DNA of 5,227 bases. Origin: JAGOZV01 sp964346445 (GTDB lineage: Bacteria; Patescibacteriota; Saccharimonadia; Saccharimonadales; Saccharimonadaceae). Shown here in pieces: positions 1 through 4,814 of the stretch. Within the stretch, counting starts at the first letter, position 1. Every line of letters starts with the position of its first letter. The notes beneath the pieces are model-generated. The model ran no database searches, was not told where the DNA came from, and saw only the letters and a program-made list of their open reading frames with translations. The position numbers and the translations under genes were made by a program. The DNA lies in NCBI GenBank assembly GCA_964346445.1, contig CAYFUI010000031.1, positions 1 through 5,227 of the forward strand, in the 5' to 3' direction.

Positions 1-6
1 TTCTTA

Positions 7-35
7 TTGACAACTACACTACTTTATGCTACAAT
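7..35 (+). promoter_or_regulatory. Strong promoter of the 136-aa membrane protein gene
   Basis: A perfect -35 box TTGACA (7-12) is followed after 17 bp by TACAAT (30-35), one mismatch from the -10 consensus. TGC directly before it makes an extended -10. The predicted transcription start is near position 42, so the transcript has a leader of about 160 nt before the start codon at 202. The -35/-10 layout matches the promoter at 3274-3302. This is a motif reading by eye, with no transcription data. Confidence 0.85.
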
Positions 36-41
36 ATATAT

Positions 42-201
42 AGGTTTGGTTATTTTAATATTCTTTATATATAACCAGCACCTTAACAAGGATAAGTTTG
101 GAAAACTAGCTCTCTTTTAGGCACTAAAGCAGGGTTTTTAGCGTGTAAAAGAGGGCTAGAAAGGCTAGCCCCAGTTTGCCATTAGGCAGAAAGGGGCCCA
201 A
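42..201 (+). promoter_or_regulatory. Structured 5' leader RNA, candidate cis-regulatory element
   Basis: Three stem-loops fill most of the leader. Stem I starts at the predicted +1: AGGT 42-45 pairs with ACCT 80-83, and TGGTTAT 47-53 with ATAACCA 71-77. Stem II is a 13-bp helix with one G-U pair, 106-118 with 147-159, which continues inward through 121-124/143-146 and 125-128/137-140 to a loop at 129-136. Stem III pairs GCCCC 168-172 with GGGGC 193-197 and, inside that, 175-180 with 185-190. It encloses the Shine-Dalgarno sequence AAGGGG (191-196) of the gene at 202. The 3' strand of stem II can alternatively pair with the 5' strand of stem III (153-159 with 165-171), so the folds compete. 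I do not recognise a known riboswitch class. The pairing is visible in the sequence; a switching role is inference. Confidence 0.6.
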
Positions 202-612
202 ATGCCCAATAACCAGAAGGTCAAAGGTACTTCCCGTTTAGGCTTCTACTTTGCCGGCTTAGGCCTATTTGGCATGTTAGTTGCCAGCCTTTTCATTTGC
301 ATGGAAGGGTATGTAGGCGCCGTACAGTTATTATTGGCTGGCGCCATTGCGGTGGTGCTGCCAGTAGTTCTACTGCTACTGCTAGTTATGCTAACCAGTA
401 GTAGTCAAAGCGAACCACGCAGCTGGTACCCCCAATTACATGCCATATACATGGCAATTCTAGGGCTCTTAGTGGGCGTGTGCTTTACTTACCAAGTAAT
501 GAAACAGCCACTACCATTTTGGCAGACAGTTGTCTTAGCCGTACTATGGCTCACTTTCATTTTTGGCTTAGGCTACATTAGCAGTACCGCCTTTATGAAA
601 CCGCGGCCTTAG
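202..612 (+). CDS. Hypothetical four-helix integral membrane protein, 136 aa
   Basis: I do not recognise this family. The protein has a short polar N-terminus with several Lys and Arg, then four hydrophobic segments at about residues 13-34, 38-65, 78-98 and 106-128, and a short basic tail (KPRP). The second segment is almost pure Val/Leu/Ala and unusually long. A polar Ser-rich loop at about 66-77 separates the two helix pairs. There is no signal peptide cleavage site and no catalytic motif. The start at 202 is supported by AAGGGG ending 5 nt upstream. The gene is monocistronic: it has its own promoter (7-35), a structured leader, and an intrinsic terminator shortly after its TAG stop. The Shine-Dalgarno lies in a leader hairpin, so translation may be conditional. 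Location in the cytoplasmic membrane is a confident inference; the function is unknown. Confidence 0.85.
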   Translation: MPNNQKVKGTSRLGFYFAGLGLFGMLVASLFICMEGYVGAVQLLLAGAIAVVLPVVLLLLLVMLTSSSQSEPRSWYPQLHAIYMAILGLLVGVCFTYQVMKQPLPFWQTVVLAVLWLTFIFGLGYISSTAFMKPRP

Positions 613-629
613 CAACCAATTTATCCCTA

Positions 630-2003
630 CTACCCCCACATCCTTGTTTGGGTGTGGGGTTTTTTCTTTTCAGCAGCTAGCTTTATCGCCTCTATATCAA
701 CATCTTTTACATTCTTGGCAATACTCATAAAGTGTTTAATTTCTTCATCAACAATTACGTCTTCGCGTTTAATATCCCTAGCTAGTGACAGGCCTTCTAG
801 ACCTTTGCAACGGCTAAGGGCTACATAGGTTTGCCCATGGGCGAAAGCGCCACCACTTAAGTCTACACTAACGGCATCGTAGGTTTGCCCCTGCGACTTG
901 TGGATGGTTATGGCCCAAGCCAAACGCACCGGTAGTTGTGTGAATTCACTAACAGGCGTACGCATTAGTTTACGGTCATTATGGTCATATTCATAGCGTA
1001 CTTCCCGCCAGGTGCGCTTATTAATGGTGTGCTCTACACCATCTATTTCTACACGGATGGATTCGTGGTTAAGCTTAGTAACGGTAGCTAGTGTGCCATT
1101 AACCCAGCGGCGCGGCTTTTCAGTATCATTTTTTAACATCATAACTTGTGCTCCAACTTTGAGGCGCAGGTTTCTTTCTGTAGGAAAGGCCGCTTCTTTA
1201 ATATTGCCAGTAATTTCTGCATGGTACACTCGTTCCTTGCCCGGCAACTTGGCCAGCCTAGCATGGTTTATGCGTGAAACCGTATAATTTGTACCAGCTA
1301 AGATGACGTGCTTTTGGTTTTCAATTTGGGCGCCGCGCCGCTGGTTTAGTTGCTCCAAGACAGCTGGGCGGCCATCGCCATGCCGTATAGCATTGAGTAA
1401 GTCTTTAAATAACGGGTCTTTCTGGCGAATAATATTATCTAATTCGTAGACTTCTAGGCCGGCCCTTTCAATGGCCGGTGCATTGAAAAAGTAAACGCCA
1501 CCATAGGTGTGGTTAAAGTAGCGGTGTAGCTGCCCGTCATCAACTACTGGTGGCAGCTGGTAAAGGTCGCCAAACATCACTACCTGGGCTCCACCAAAAG
1601 GCTCCTGGCTGCGGCGAGCAATTTGCATCTTAGTGCTAATACCTTCCATAAGGTCTGCCCTTACCATAGAAACTTCATCAATTACTAGCGTGTCTAAACT
1701 GCGTAATATTTCTTTAGTTTTGAAATCTACATTTAAGTCTTGGGGGTTTATAATATCTGGAGGAAACCTAAAGAAAGAGTGTATAGTTTGCCCCTCAACA
1801 TTTAAAGCAGCGATACCAGTAGGTGCCACCACCGCCACCTGCTTTTTTGTTTTATCTACAAAATATTCTAACAAGGTGCTTTTACCGGTGCCCGCCTTCC
1901 CAGTAATATAAATGTTATTCCGTGAACTTTCTATAATTTCATAAGCCTGCTGCTGCTCCTGGCTTAGCTGAATATCCGCTGGCGTACCTAGTGGCTCATT
2001 CAT
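630..2003 (-). CDS. PIF1/RecD-like superfamily 1B DNA helicase, 457 aa
   Basis: An ATP-dependent DNA helicase, expected to unwind DNA 5' to 3' in the cytoplasm during replication, repair or recombination. The motifs appear in order: a Q-motif-like LSQEQQQAY (13-21), Walker A GKAGTGKST (35-43), motif Ia APTGIAAL (60-67), Walker B/motif II LVIDEVSM (106-113), motif III MFGDLYQLPPV (143-153), a PIF1-type ELDNIIRQKDPLF (187-199) with the motif IV arginine, an SH3-like 2B insertion at about 280-330, motif V AWAITIHKSQGQTYD (362-376) and motif VI YVALSRCKGLEGL (393-405). All catalytic residues look intact. At 457 aa it is a minimal core without the C-terminal extensions of many bacterial relatives. 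The start overlaps the upstream 89-aa gene by 8 nt and has only a weak AGG upstream, so translation is probably coupled to that gene. The last codons (KKKPHTQTRMWG) are read through the opposite-strand terminator. Confidence 0.95.
   Translation of the reverse strand: MNEPLGTPADIQLSQEQQQAYEIIESSRNNIYITGKAGTGKSTLLEYFVDKTKKQVAVVAPTGIAALNVEGQTIHSFFRFPPDIINPQDLNVDFKTKEILRSLDTLVIDEVSMVRADLMEGISTKMQIARRSQEPFGGAQVVMFGDLYQLPPVVDDGQLHRYFNHTYGGVYFFNAPAIERAGLEVYELDNIIRQKDPLFKDLLNAIRHGDGRPAVLEQLNQRRGAQIENQKHVILAGTNYTVSRINHARLAKLPGKERVYHAEITGNIKEAAFPTERNLRLKVGAQVMMLKNDTEKPRRWVNGTLATVTKLNHESIRVEIDGVEHTINKRTWREVRYEYDHNDRKLMRTPVSEFTQLPVRLAWAITIHKSQGQTYDAVSVDLSGGAFAHGQTYVALSRCKGLEGLSLARDIKREDVIVDEEIKHFMSIAKNVKDVDIEAIKLAAEKKKPHTQTRMWG
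634..670 (+). terminator. Intrinsic terminator of the 136-aa gene
   Basis: A 10-bp stem with one G-U pair (CCCCACATCC 634-643 with GGGTGTGGGG 650-659) and a 6-nt loop is followed by TTTTTTCTTTT (660-670). The T-run lies only on the + strand side, so it terminates the rightward transcript. The whole element falls within the last codons of the helicase gene on the opposite strand. Confidence 0.9.
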
Positions 2004-2265
2004 CTTTAGGTGCCTGTTTACGCCACTTGTTTTTCAAGCGTTCAAAAGCTTCACGCCCCATTAAAATAGCCGTCAACCAAAAAAATATTTCACCCACTAT
2101 AAACGCAGCTCCAACCAGGCTACCTTTTTGCCCCGTAGTAAAATGCAAGAAGGGAATAATTAAGATGGCTCCCCATGCAATAACCGCCATTACTAAAAAC
2201 AGCAACCCAGTCTTAATAGTTTTTTTCTTTTTTCTAGGCTCTGGTGGTTGTTCAGCGGTGCTCAT
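1996..2265 (-). CDS. Small two-helix membrane protein, 89 aa, co-operonic with helicase
   Basis: The N-terminus is hydrophilic and strongly basic (RKKKK at 11-15). It is followed by two transmembrane segments at about 19-40 and 49-70, joined by a short loop (TTGQKG, 43-48), then a basic amphipathic tail. The pattern of a second helix with GEIFFW and then a G-R/K-E exit resembles, from memory, small proteins annotated as 'transporter suffix domain' proteins; this is tentative. Its end (TGA) overlaps the helicase start by 8 nt in ATGAATGA, so the two are in one operon and probably translationally coupled. The start lies 6 nt after an extended -10 box, leaving no room for a 5' UTR; the AAGG just before it is too close to act as a Shine-Dalgarno. 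I therefore infer leaderless translation. No other in-frame Met precedes the first helix. Function unknown. Confidence 0.8.
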   Translation of the reverse strand: MSTAEQPPEPRKKKKTIKTGLLFLVMAVIAWGAILIIPFLHFTTGQKGSLVGAAFIVGEIFFWLTAILMGREAFERLKNKWRKQAPKDE

Positions 2266-2271
2266 ACCTTT

Positions 2272-2280
2272 ATTTTACCA
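2272..2280 (-). promoter_or_regulatory. Extended -10 promoter for the 89-aa/helicase operon
   Basis: On the minus strand, TGG followed by TAAAAT forms an extended -10 element. No good -35 box lies 16-18 bp upstream; that stretch is in the stem and T-run of the preceding gene's terminator. The expected transcription start coincides with the A of the ATG at 2265, so the mRNA should be leaderless. The weak -35 makes this the least certain promoter in the window. Confidence 0.55.
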
Positions 2281-2287
2281 TTAAACT

Positions 2288-2349
2288 AAAATGAAAAAGC
2301 GCACATAGCTATTTTAGTGGCTGGCTTGCCAAAAAATAACATGTGCGCT
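2288..2349 (-). terminator. Intrinsic terminator of the LAKTG surface protein gene
   Basis: A perfect 9-bp inverted repeat, AGCGCACAT (2298-2306) and ATGTGCGCT (2341-2349), is extended internally by TATTTT/AAAATA (2310-2315 with 2333-2338). On the minus strand it is followed by TTTTTCATTTT (2298-2288). The T-run is on that strand only, so it ends the surface-protein transcript before the next promoter. Confidence 0.85.
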
Positions 2350-2374
2350 GGTTTGGCTTTAACCCTTTTAAGGA

Positions 2375-3127
2375 TTAGAGCCAGTTAGACTTACGGATAA
2401 CCAAGTAGACACCTAGGCCCACTGCTCCTAGGCCAAGTGCCGCCATAAGGACAACTTGTCCTACGCCGGTTTTAGCTAATTGCGCTGGTTGCGCCGTAGC
2501 CGTAACCTGATGGTTGGTACCTGGTGTTTGTGGTGCAGCTGGCGATTGGGTGCCACTTTGAGACTCGCCCTGGTCGTCTGCCGGGGGTGGTGTAGGTGTG
2601 GTCTCGGAACCATCACCAGTTCCACCTTGGCCAGTATCATCGGTAGCACCAGGGTCGTTTTCATTGTCCCCGCTTTGGCCACCATCTTGACCACCTTGAC
2701 CATCTCCGTCTTCAGGCTCCACCACTTGTGGTGGACATTCTTCTTCCGTTAGGTCAATGGTACTAGCCACTGGCACCCCGTACTCTGGTTCGCCCAAAAT
2801 CCAAGGGTTCTTTTCATCACCCGGTACTGGGTAGCGTGCCCAGGGAATGGTCAGTACCTCTAGGTACCCTCCACCCTCTGGGAAACATCCCCAGTCTCCG
2901 GTAATGGTCAGTTCGCCAAATTCTGGGTCCGGTTTGACAATGTCCACGGGTGGAAAAAATTCTGCATCGTCGCCGTAATCATAGTCGTCATCGTAGTCCA
3001 CGGCAGTAGCCTCACCAGCTGGTGCCGCCTCTGCTTCTTGTCCCACTTCGTTTGCCATGGCGGCTGGCGTTACAATTAATGCCATGGCGGCCGTAGCCGC
3101 AATACCCCATTTTGCCAATCTGTTCAT
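2375..3127 (-). CDS. Secreted, sortase-anchored surface protein with LAKTG signal, 250 aa
   Basis: Residues 1-26 form a Sec signal peptide: MNRLAKW, an Ala-rich hydrophobic core, and a likely cleavage after AMA (24-26). An acidic stretch follows (about 43-55, many Asp and Tyr). Next comes a small possible globular region (about 66-134) with the only two cysteines, C81 and C131, which could form a disulfide outside the cell. Residues 135-215 are a low-complexity Gly/Asp/Gln/Pro/Thr linker of the kind that spans cell walls. The C-terminus is a sorting signal: LAKTG (217-221), a hydrophobic helix (223-244) and the basic tail RKSNWL. LAxTG is known as a target of class E-type sortases in high-GC Gram-positives, and similar motifs occur in Saccharibacteria. 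The start is fixed by a strong Shine-Dalgarno, GGAAGGTGA, ending 3 nt upstream. The gene is monocistronic, with its own promoter and terminator. The ligand is unknown; a role in host or cell-surface contact is inference. Confidence 0.9.
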   Translation of the reverse strand: MNRLAKWGIAATAAMALIVTPAAMANEVGQEAEAAPAGEATAVDYDDDYDYGDDAEFFPPVDIVKPDPEFGELTITGDWGCFPEGGGYLEVLTIPWARYPVPGDEKNPWILGEPEYGVPVASTIDLTEEECPPQVVEPEDGDGQGGQDGGQSGDNENDPGATDDTGQGGTGDGSETTPTPPPADDQGESQSGTQSPAAPQTPGTNHQVTATAQPAQLAKTGVGQVVLMAALGLGAVGLGVYLVIRKSNWL

Positions 3128-3158
3128 GGTTCACCTTCCAGGTTGCTTGGTTTGCTTG

Positions 3159-3209
3159 TTAAGTCTTTGTTGGCTTTTTGCCAAAAAACAAAGCTCTATT
3201 TGAGCTCAT
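3159..3209 (-). CDS. Possible leaderless 16-codon leader peptide in the surface-protein 5' UTR
   Basis: A reading frame MSSNRALFFGKKPTKT begins exactly at the predicted transcription start of the surface-protein promoter (6 nt after the -10) and ends with TAA at 3159, 31 nt before the main start. It could be a leader peptide translated from the 5' end. The main gene has a strong ribosome binding site of its own, so it does not need the peptide, and the ORF may be chance. Confidence 0.2.
   Translation of the reverse strand: MSSNRALFFGKKPTKT
3165..3206 (-). promoter_or_regulatory. Hairpins in the surface-protein 5' UTR
   Basis: CTTTGT (3165-3170) with ACAAAG (3188-3193) and TGGC (3171-3174) with GCCA (3180-3183) form a bulged stem around a 5-nt loop. 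AGCTC (3192-3196) and GAGCT (3202-3206) form a second small hairpin close to the predicted 5' end of the RNA. Neither is followed by a T-run, so they are not terminators. They may stabilise the mRNA; no regulatory role is shown. Confidence 0.4.
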
Positions 3210-3215
3210 GACATT

Positions 3216-3244
3216 ATTGTACCATATTAAGGCATAAATGTCTA
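3216..3244 (-). promoter_or_regulatory. Promoter of the LAKTG surface protein gene
   Basis: On the minus strand, TAGACA (3244-3239, one mismatch from TTGACA) is separated by 17 bp from TACAAT (3221-3216), preceded by TGG as an extended -10. Transcription should start near 3209, giving a 5' UTR of about 82 nt. The layout is nearly identical to the promoter at 5181-5209. Its -35 is 29 bp from the -35 of the divergent promoter at 3274. Confidence 0.8.
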
Positions 3245-3273
3245 TAGCCTAAAGCAGTATGGCGCGGTTAATA

Positions 3274-3302
3274 TTGACAAAAATTAAAAACTATGCTAAT
3301 AT
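3274..3302 (+). promoter_or_regulatory. Promoter of the PRTase-like gene
   Basis: A perfect TTGACA (3274-3279), a 17-bp spacer and TAATAT (3297-3302), preceded by TGC as an extended -10. The predicted start of transcription is position 3309, which is also the first base of an ATG. The main coding start at 3364 lies 55 nt further downstream. Confidence 0.85.
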
Positions 3303-3308
3303 ACCTTT

Positions 3309-3377
3309 ATGTTAAGTGAAGCTAAGATAAAGTTTCTCGAAAAAATAAAAAGTTATACAAATAATGGAAAAATTTAA
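3309..3377 (+). CDS. Leaderless 22-codon upstream ORF, or frameshifted N-terminus of the PRTase-like protein
   Basis: The frame starts with MLSEAKIKFLEKIKSY and ends at TAA 3375-3377, overlapping the start of the 461-aa gene by 14 nt in a different frame. Its ATG sits at the expected transcription start (6 nt after the -10), so it could be translated from a leaderless mRNA. The peptide looks like a short amphipathic helix. Two readings are possible. It may be a leader peptide that couples translation to the downstream start, which has no Shine-Dalgarno. Or it may be the true N-terminus: removing one A from the A5 run at 3368-3372 would join it in frame to the large protein, giving about 482 aa. 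Confidence 0.4.
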   Translation: MLSEAKIKFLEKIKSYTNNGKI

Positions 3378-4749
3378 CGCGACCAACCATAAAGAACAAA
3401 AAACTACACTACCACCACTGGTAGAGCAGGCCATTACTTTTGAAAACAGTGGTCGTTACGTGGTAGACTTTGACCGCCTACGCCAACTTAGCTTCCCCGA
3501 AGCAAACCTTGAAGCAGTAGAGGCGGCGGTAGAAAAATACGGAGACACCTGGGAAGGCGTGGTTAATGTGGCAAAAATATTAGAACAACACAGCCTTAAC
3601 CAGGCAGCCTTTTACCGTATTGGGGACTACCACCCCAGGCGTGATAGCACTAAAGGTATAGAAGGGGCAGAAGCTGTTTTTAAATACGCCATAGACACAC
3701 ATAATTTAATTGGAGAAATAGACAAAGATAATTACGACACGGTTTTTTACCTAGATAAGTCGGCACGACCAGTGGCTGCTTTTGTTAATGGCTTGTGGGA
3801 CAAGGTTGTGCCGGAAGGCAATACCGCACCAAATACCGAATTCATCAATGTTGACCGTGTAAAAATATTACAAAGTTTTGGCTATAAACTTATAGGTAGT
3901 GATACCCGGGATGGCCCCGCAACCGACGTCGTTAAAGAAGCAAAGCTTAAATTCGACATGGACCGTAAAAATGACGAAAAAGTAAAACAGCAGTGGAAAG
4001 AATATGCCGCACGCCTGCGCCAGCTTTTTATAGAAGAAGAGGTAGACGAGGCGAATATCTTAGAGGCTTTTTCACACCCGTCAACCCTAGATGGTACCCG
4101 TATTTGCGTGGTTGATGAAGTAAAGTTCTCTGGGGTTACCTCCACGCTGGCAAAAGAATTAATTAAAGAAGCCTTCCCTACCGCTACAGTAGATGAGAAA
4201 TATTTTTGGAAAAAACAAGATAGTAAAGACTCAACTGTTCCTATATGGTATGAACGCGATTATATAACTGGCCGCGGTATAGGCGATATTAGCGAAGCCT
4301 ACTATAAGGACCTGGACCAAGAAATTACCCCCCTACTAGAAGAGAGCGCCGAAAAAGAAGCGGCTCTAAAAACGGTTCGTCGTATGGGGCGGGCCGCCCT
4401 TCTCCTGAGTAGCCCGCTGTTTGAATGGGGTCCTAGCGGTGAAAGGATGCACTATAGTGACGAAGCTTACCAGCTATTAATGAAAGACCTAGAAGTGGTT
4501 TCCCAGCTGGACTTATTAGTAGATTACCGGCCCTACGTGGGTGTAAGGGGCGCCCACTCGCAAAAGCAAGCCAAAATAGAAGCACAAAATGAAGAACGCT
4601 TTTTAAAAAAACTAAAAGCTATTGGCTATAATGGGCCAGGTTTTTCCCAAGAGTCATTAAAAGGCTTAGGTTTTGGCGACAAAAAGCATCCGGGCGCCGG
4701 CTACCTAAACCTAAGGCGACGCAATTTTAATAATAAAGGTTCCCGTTAA
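3364..4749 (+). CDS. Type I phosphoribosyltransferase-like protein, 461 aa, substrate unknown
   Basis: The clearest signature is ICVVDEVKFSGVTST (247-261): a hydrophobic strand, two acidic residues (D251, E252) and an SGVTS loop. This is the pattern of the PRPP-binding motif of type I phosphoribosyltransferases. Upstream, YLDKSARPVAAF (129-140) resembles a conserved strand-loop that precedes the PRPP site in PRTase-like proteins. Between them (about 188-235) is a highly charged helical stretch that may be a coiled coil. After the motif come an aromatic and Gly-rich segment (WYERDYITGRGIGDI, 295-309) and a helical C-terminal half with a very basic tail (RRRNF, 451-455), which could bind nucleic acid. 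There is no signal peptide or membrane helix, so it is cytoplasmic. The start at 3364 lacks a Shine-Dalgarno, an in-frame stop lies at 3346, and an overlapping upstream frame precedes it, so the N-terminus is uncertain. PRTase fold is a moderately sure inference; reaction and pathway are unknown. Confidence 0.8.
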   Translation: MEKFNATNHKEQKTTLPPLVEQAITFENSGRYVVDFDRLRQLSFPEANLEAVEAAVEKYGDTWEGVVNVAKILEQHSLNQAAFYRIGDYHPRRDSTKGIEGAEAVFKYAIDTHNLIGEIDKDNYDTVFYLDKSARPVAAFVNGLWDKVVPEGNTAPNTEFINVDRVKILQSFGYKLIGSDTRDGPATDVVKEAKLKFDMDRKNDEKVKQQWKEYAARLRQLFIEEEVDEANILEAFSHPSTLDGTRICVVDEVKFSGVTSTLAKELIKEAFPTATVDEKYFWKKQDSKDSTVPIWYERDYITGRGIGDISEAYYKDLDQEITPLLEESAEKEAALKTVRRMGRAALLLSSPLFEWGPSGERMHYSDEAYQLLMKDLEVVSQLDLLVDYRPYVGVRGAHSQKQAKIEAQNEERFLKKLKAIGYNGPGFSQESLKGLGFGDKKHPGAGYLNLRRRNFNNKGSR

Positions 4750-4785
4750 AAACTTTCTACACTTATAAAAAAGTAAAAGGTTGTG

Positions 4786-4814
4786 AAAAAGCCACCCGCT
4801 GCGCGCAGGTGGCT
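4786..4814 (-). terminator. Intrinsic terminator of the 104-aa gene
   Basis: AGCCACC (4790-4796) and GGTGGCT (4808-4814) form a 7-bp stem with a GC-rich loop. On the minus strand it is followed by TTTTT (4790-4786). The stem includes two bases of the gene's TAG stop codon (4813-4815). There is no T-run on the + side, so it is at best a weak stop for the convergent PRTase-like transcript. I see no clear terminator of that gene's own in 4750-4785. Confidence 0.8.

Noticed and set aside
106..159. The long leader hairpin as a terminator of an upstream gene, or as a tRNA or other known RNA
   Set aside because: No T-run follows the stem, it lies downstream of a strong promoter, and it lacks a cloverleaf or any conserved motif of known RNA families that I can recall.
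634..672. Possible -1 programmed frameshift site on the minus strand (A-run followed by a hairpin at the helicase 3' end)
   Set aside because: The A-run is not in the codon phase needed for a slippery heptamer, the hairpin follows with no spacer, and only a few codons remain. The + strand terminator explains it better.
1012..1911. Two + strand open frames (1012-1287 and 1633-1911) opposite the helicase gene
   Set aside because: They lie antisense to intact helicase motifs, have no promoter or ribosome binding site, and their proteins look like typical antisense translations.
1991..2284. A + strand 97-aa open frame opposite the small membrane protein gene
   Set aside because: Antisense to a gene with good operon and membrane-protein evidence; no initiation signals.
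2476..2752. Open frames in other frames and strands over the low-complexity linker of the surface protein
   Set aside because: Biased composition of the Gly/Asp/Pro/Thr linker leaves other frames open; the proteins are low-complexity and have no start signals.
3882..4145. A minus-strand 87-aa open frame opposite the PRTase-like gene
   Set aside because: Shadow of the real gene, Ser-rich and without a promoter or ribosome site.
4750..4814. A terminator for the PRTase-like gene on the + strand
   Set aside because: The only stable hairpin (4790-4814) has its T-run on the minus strand; the ACTTT/AAAGT repeat at 4752-4774 is too weak and has no T-run.
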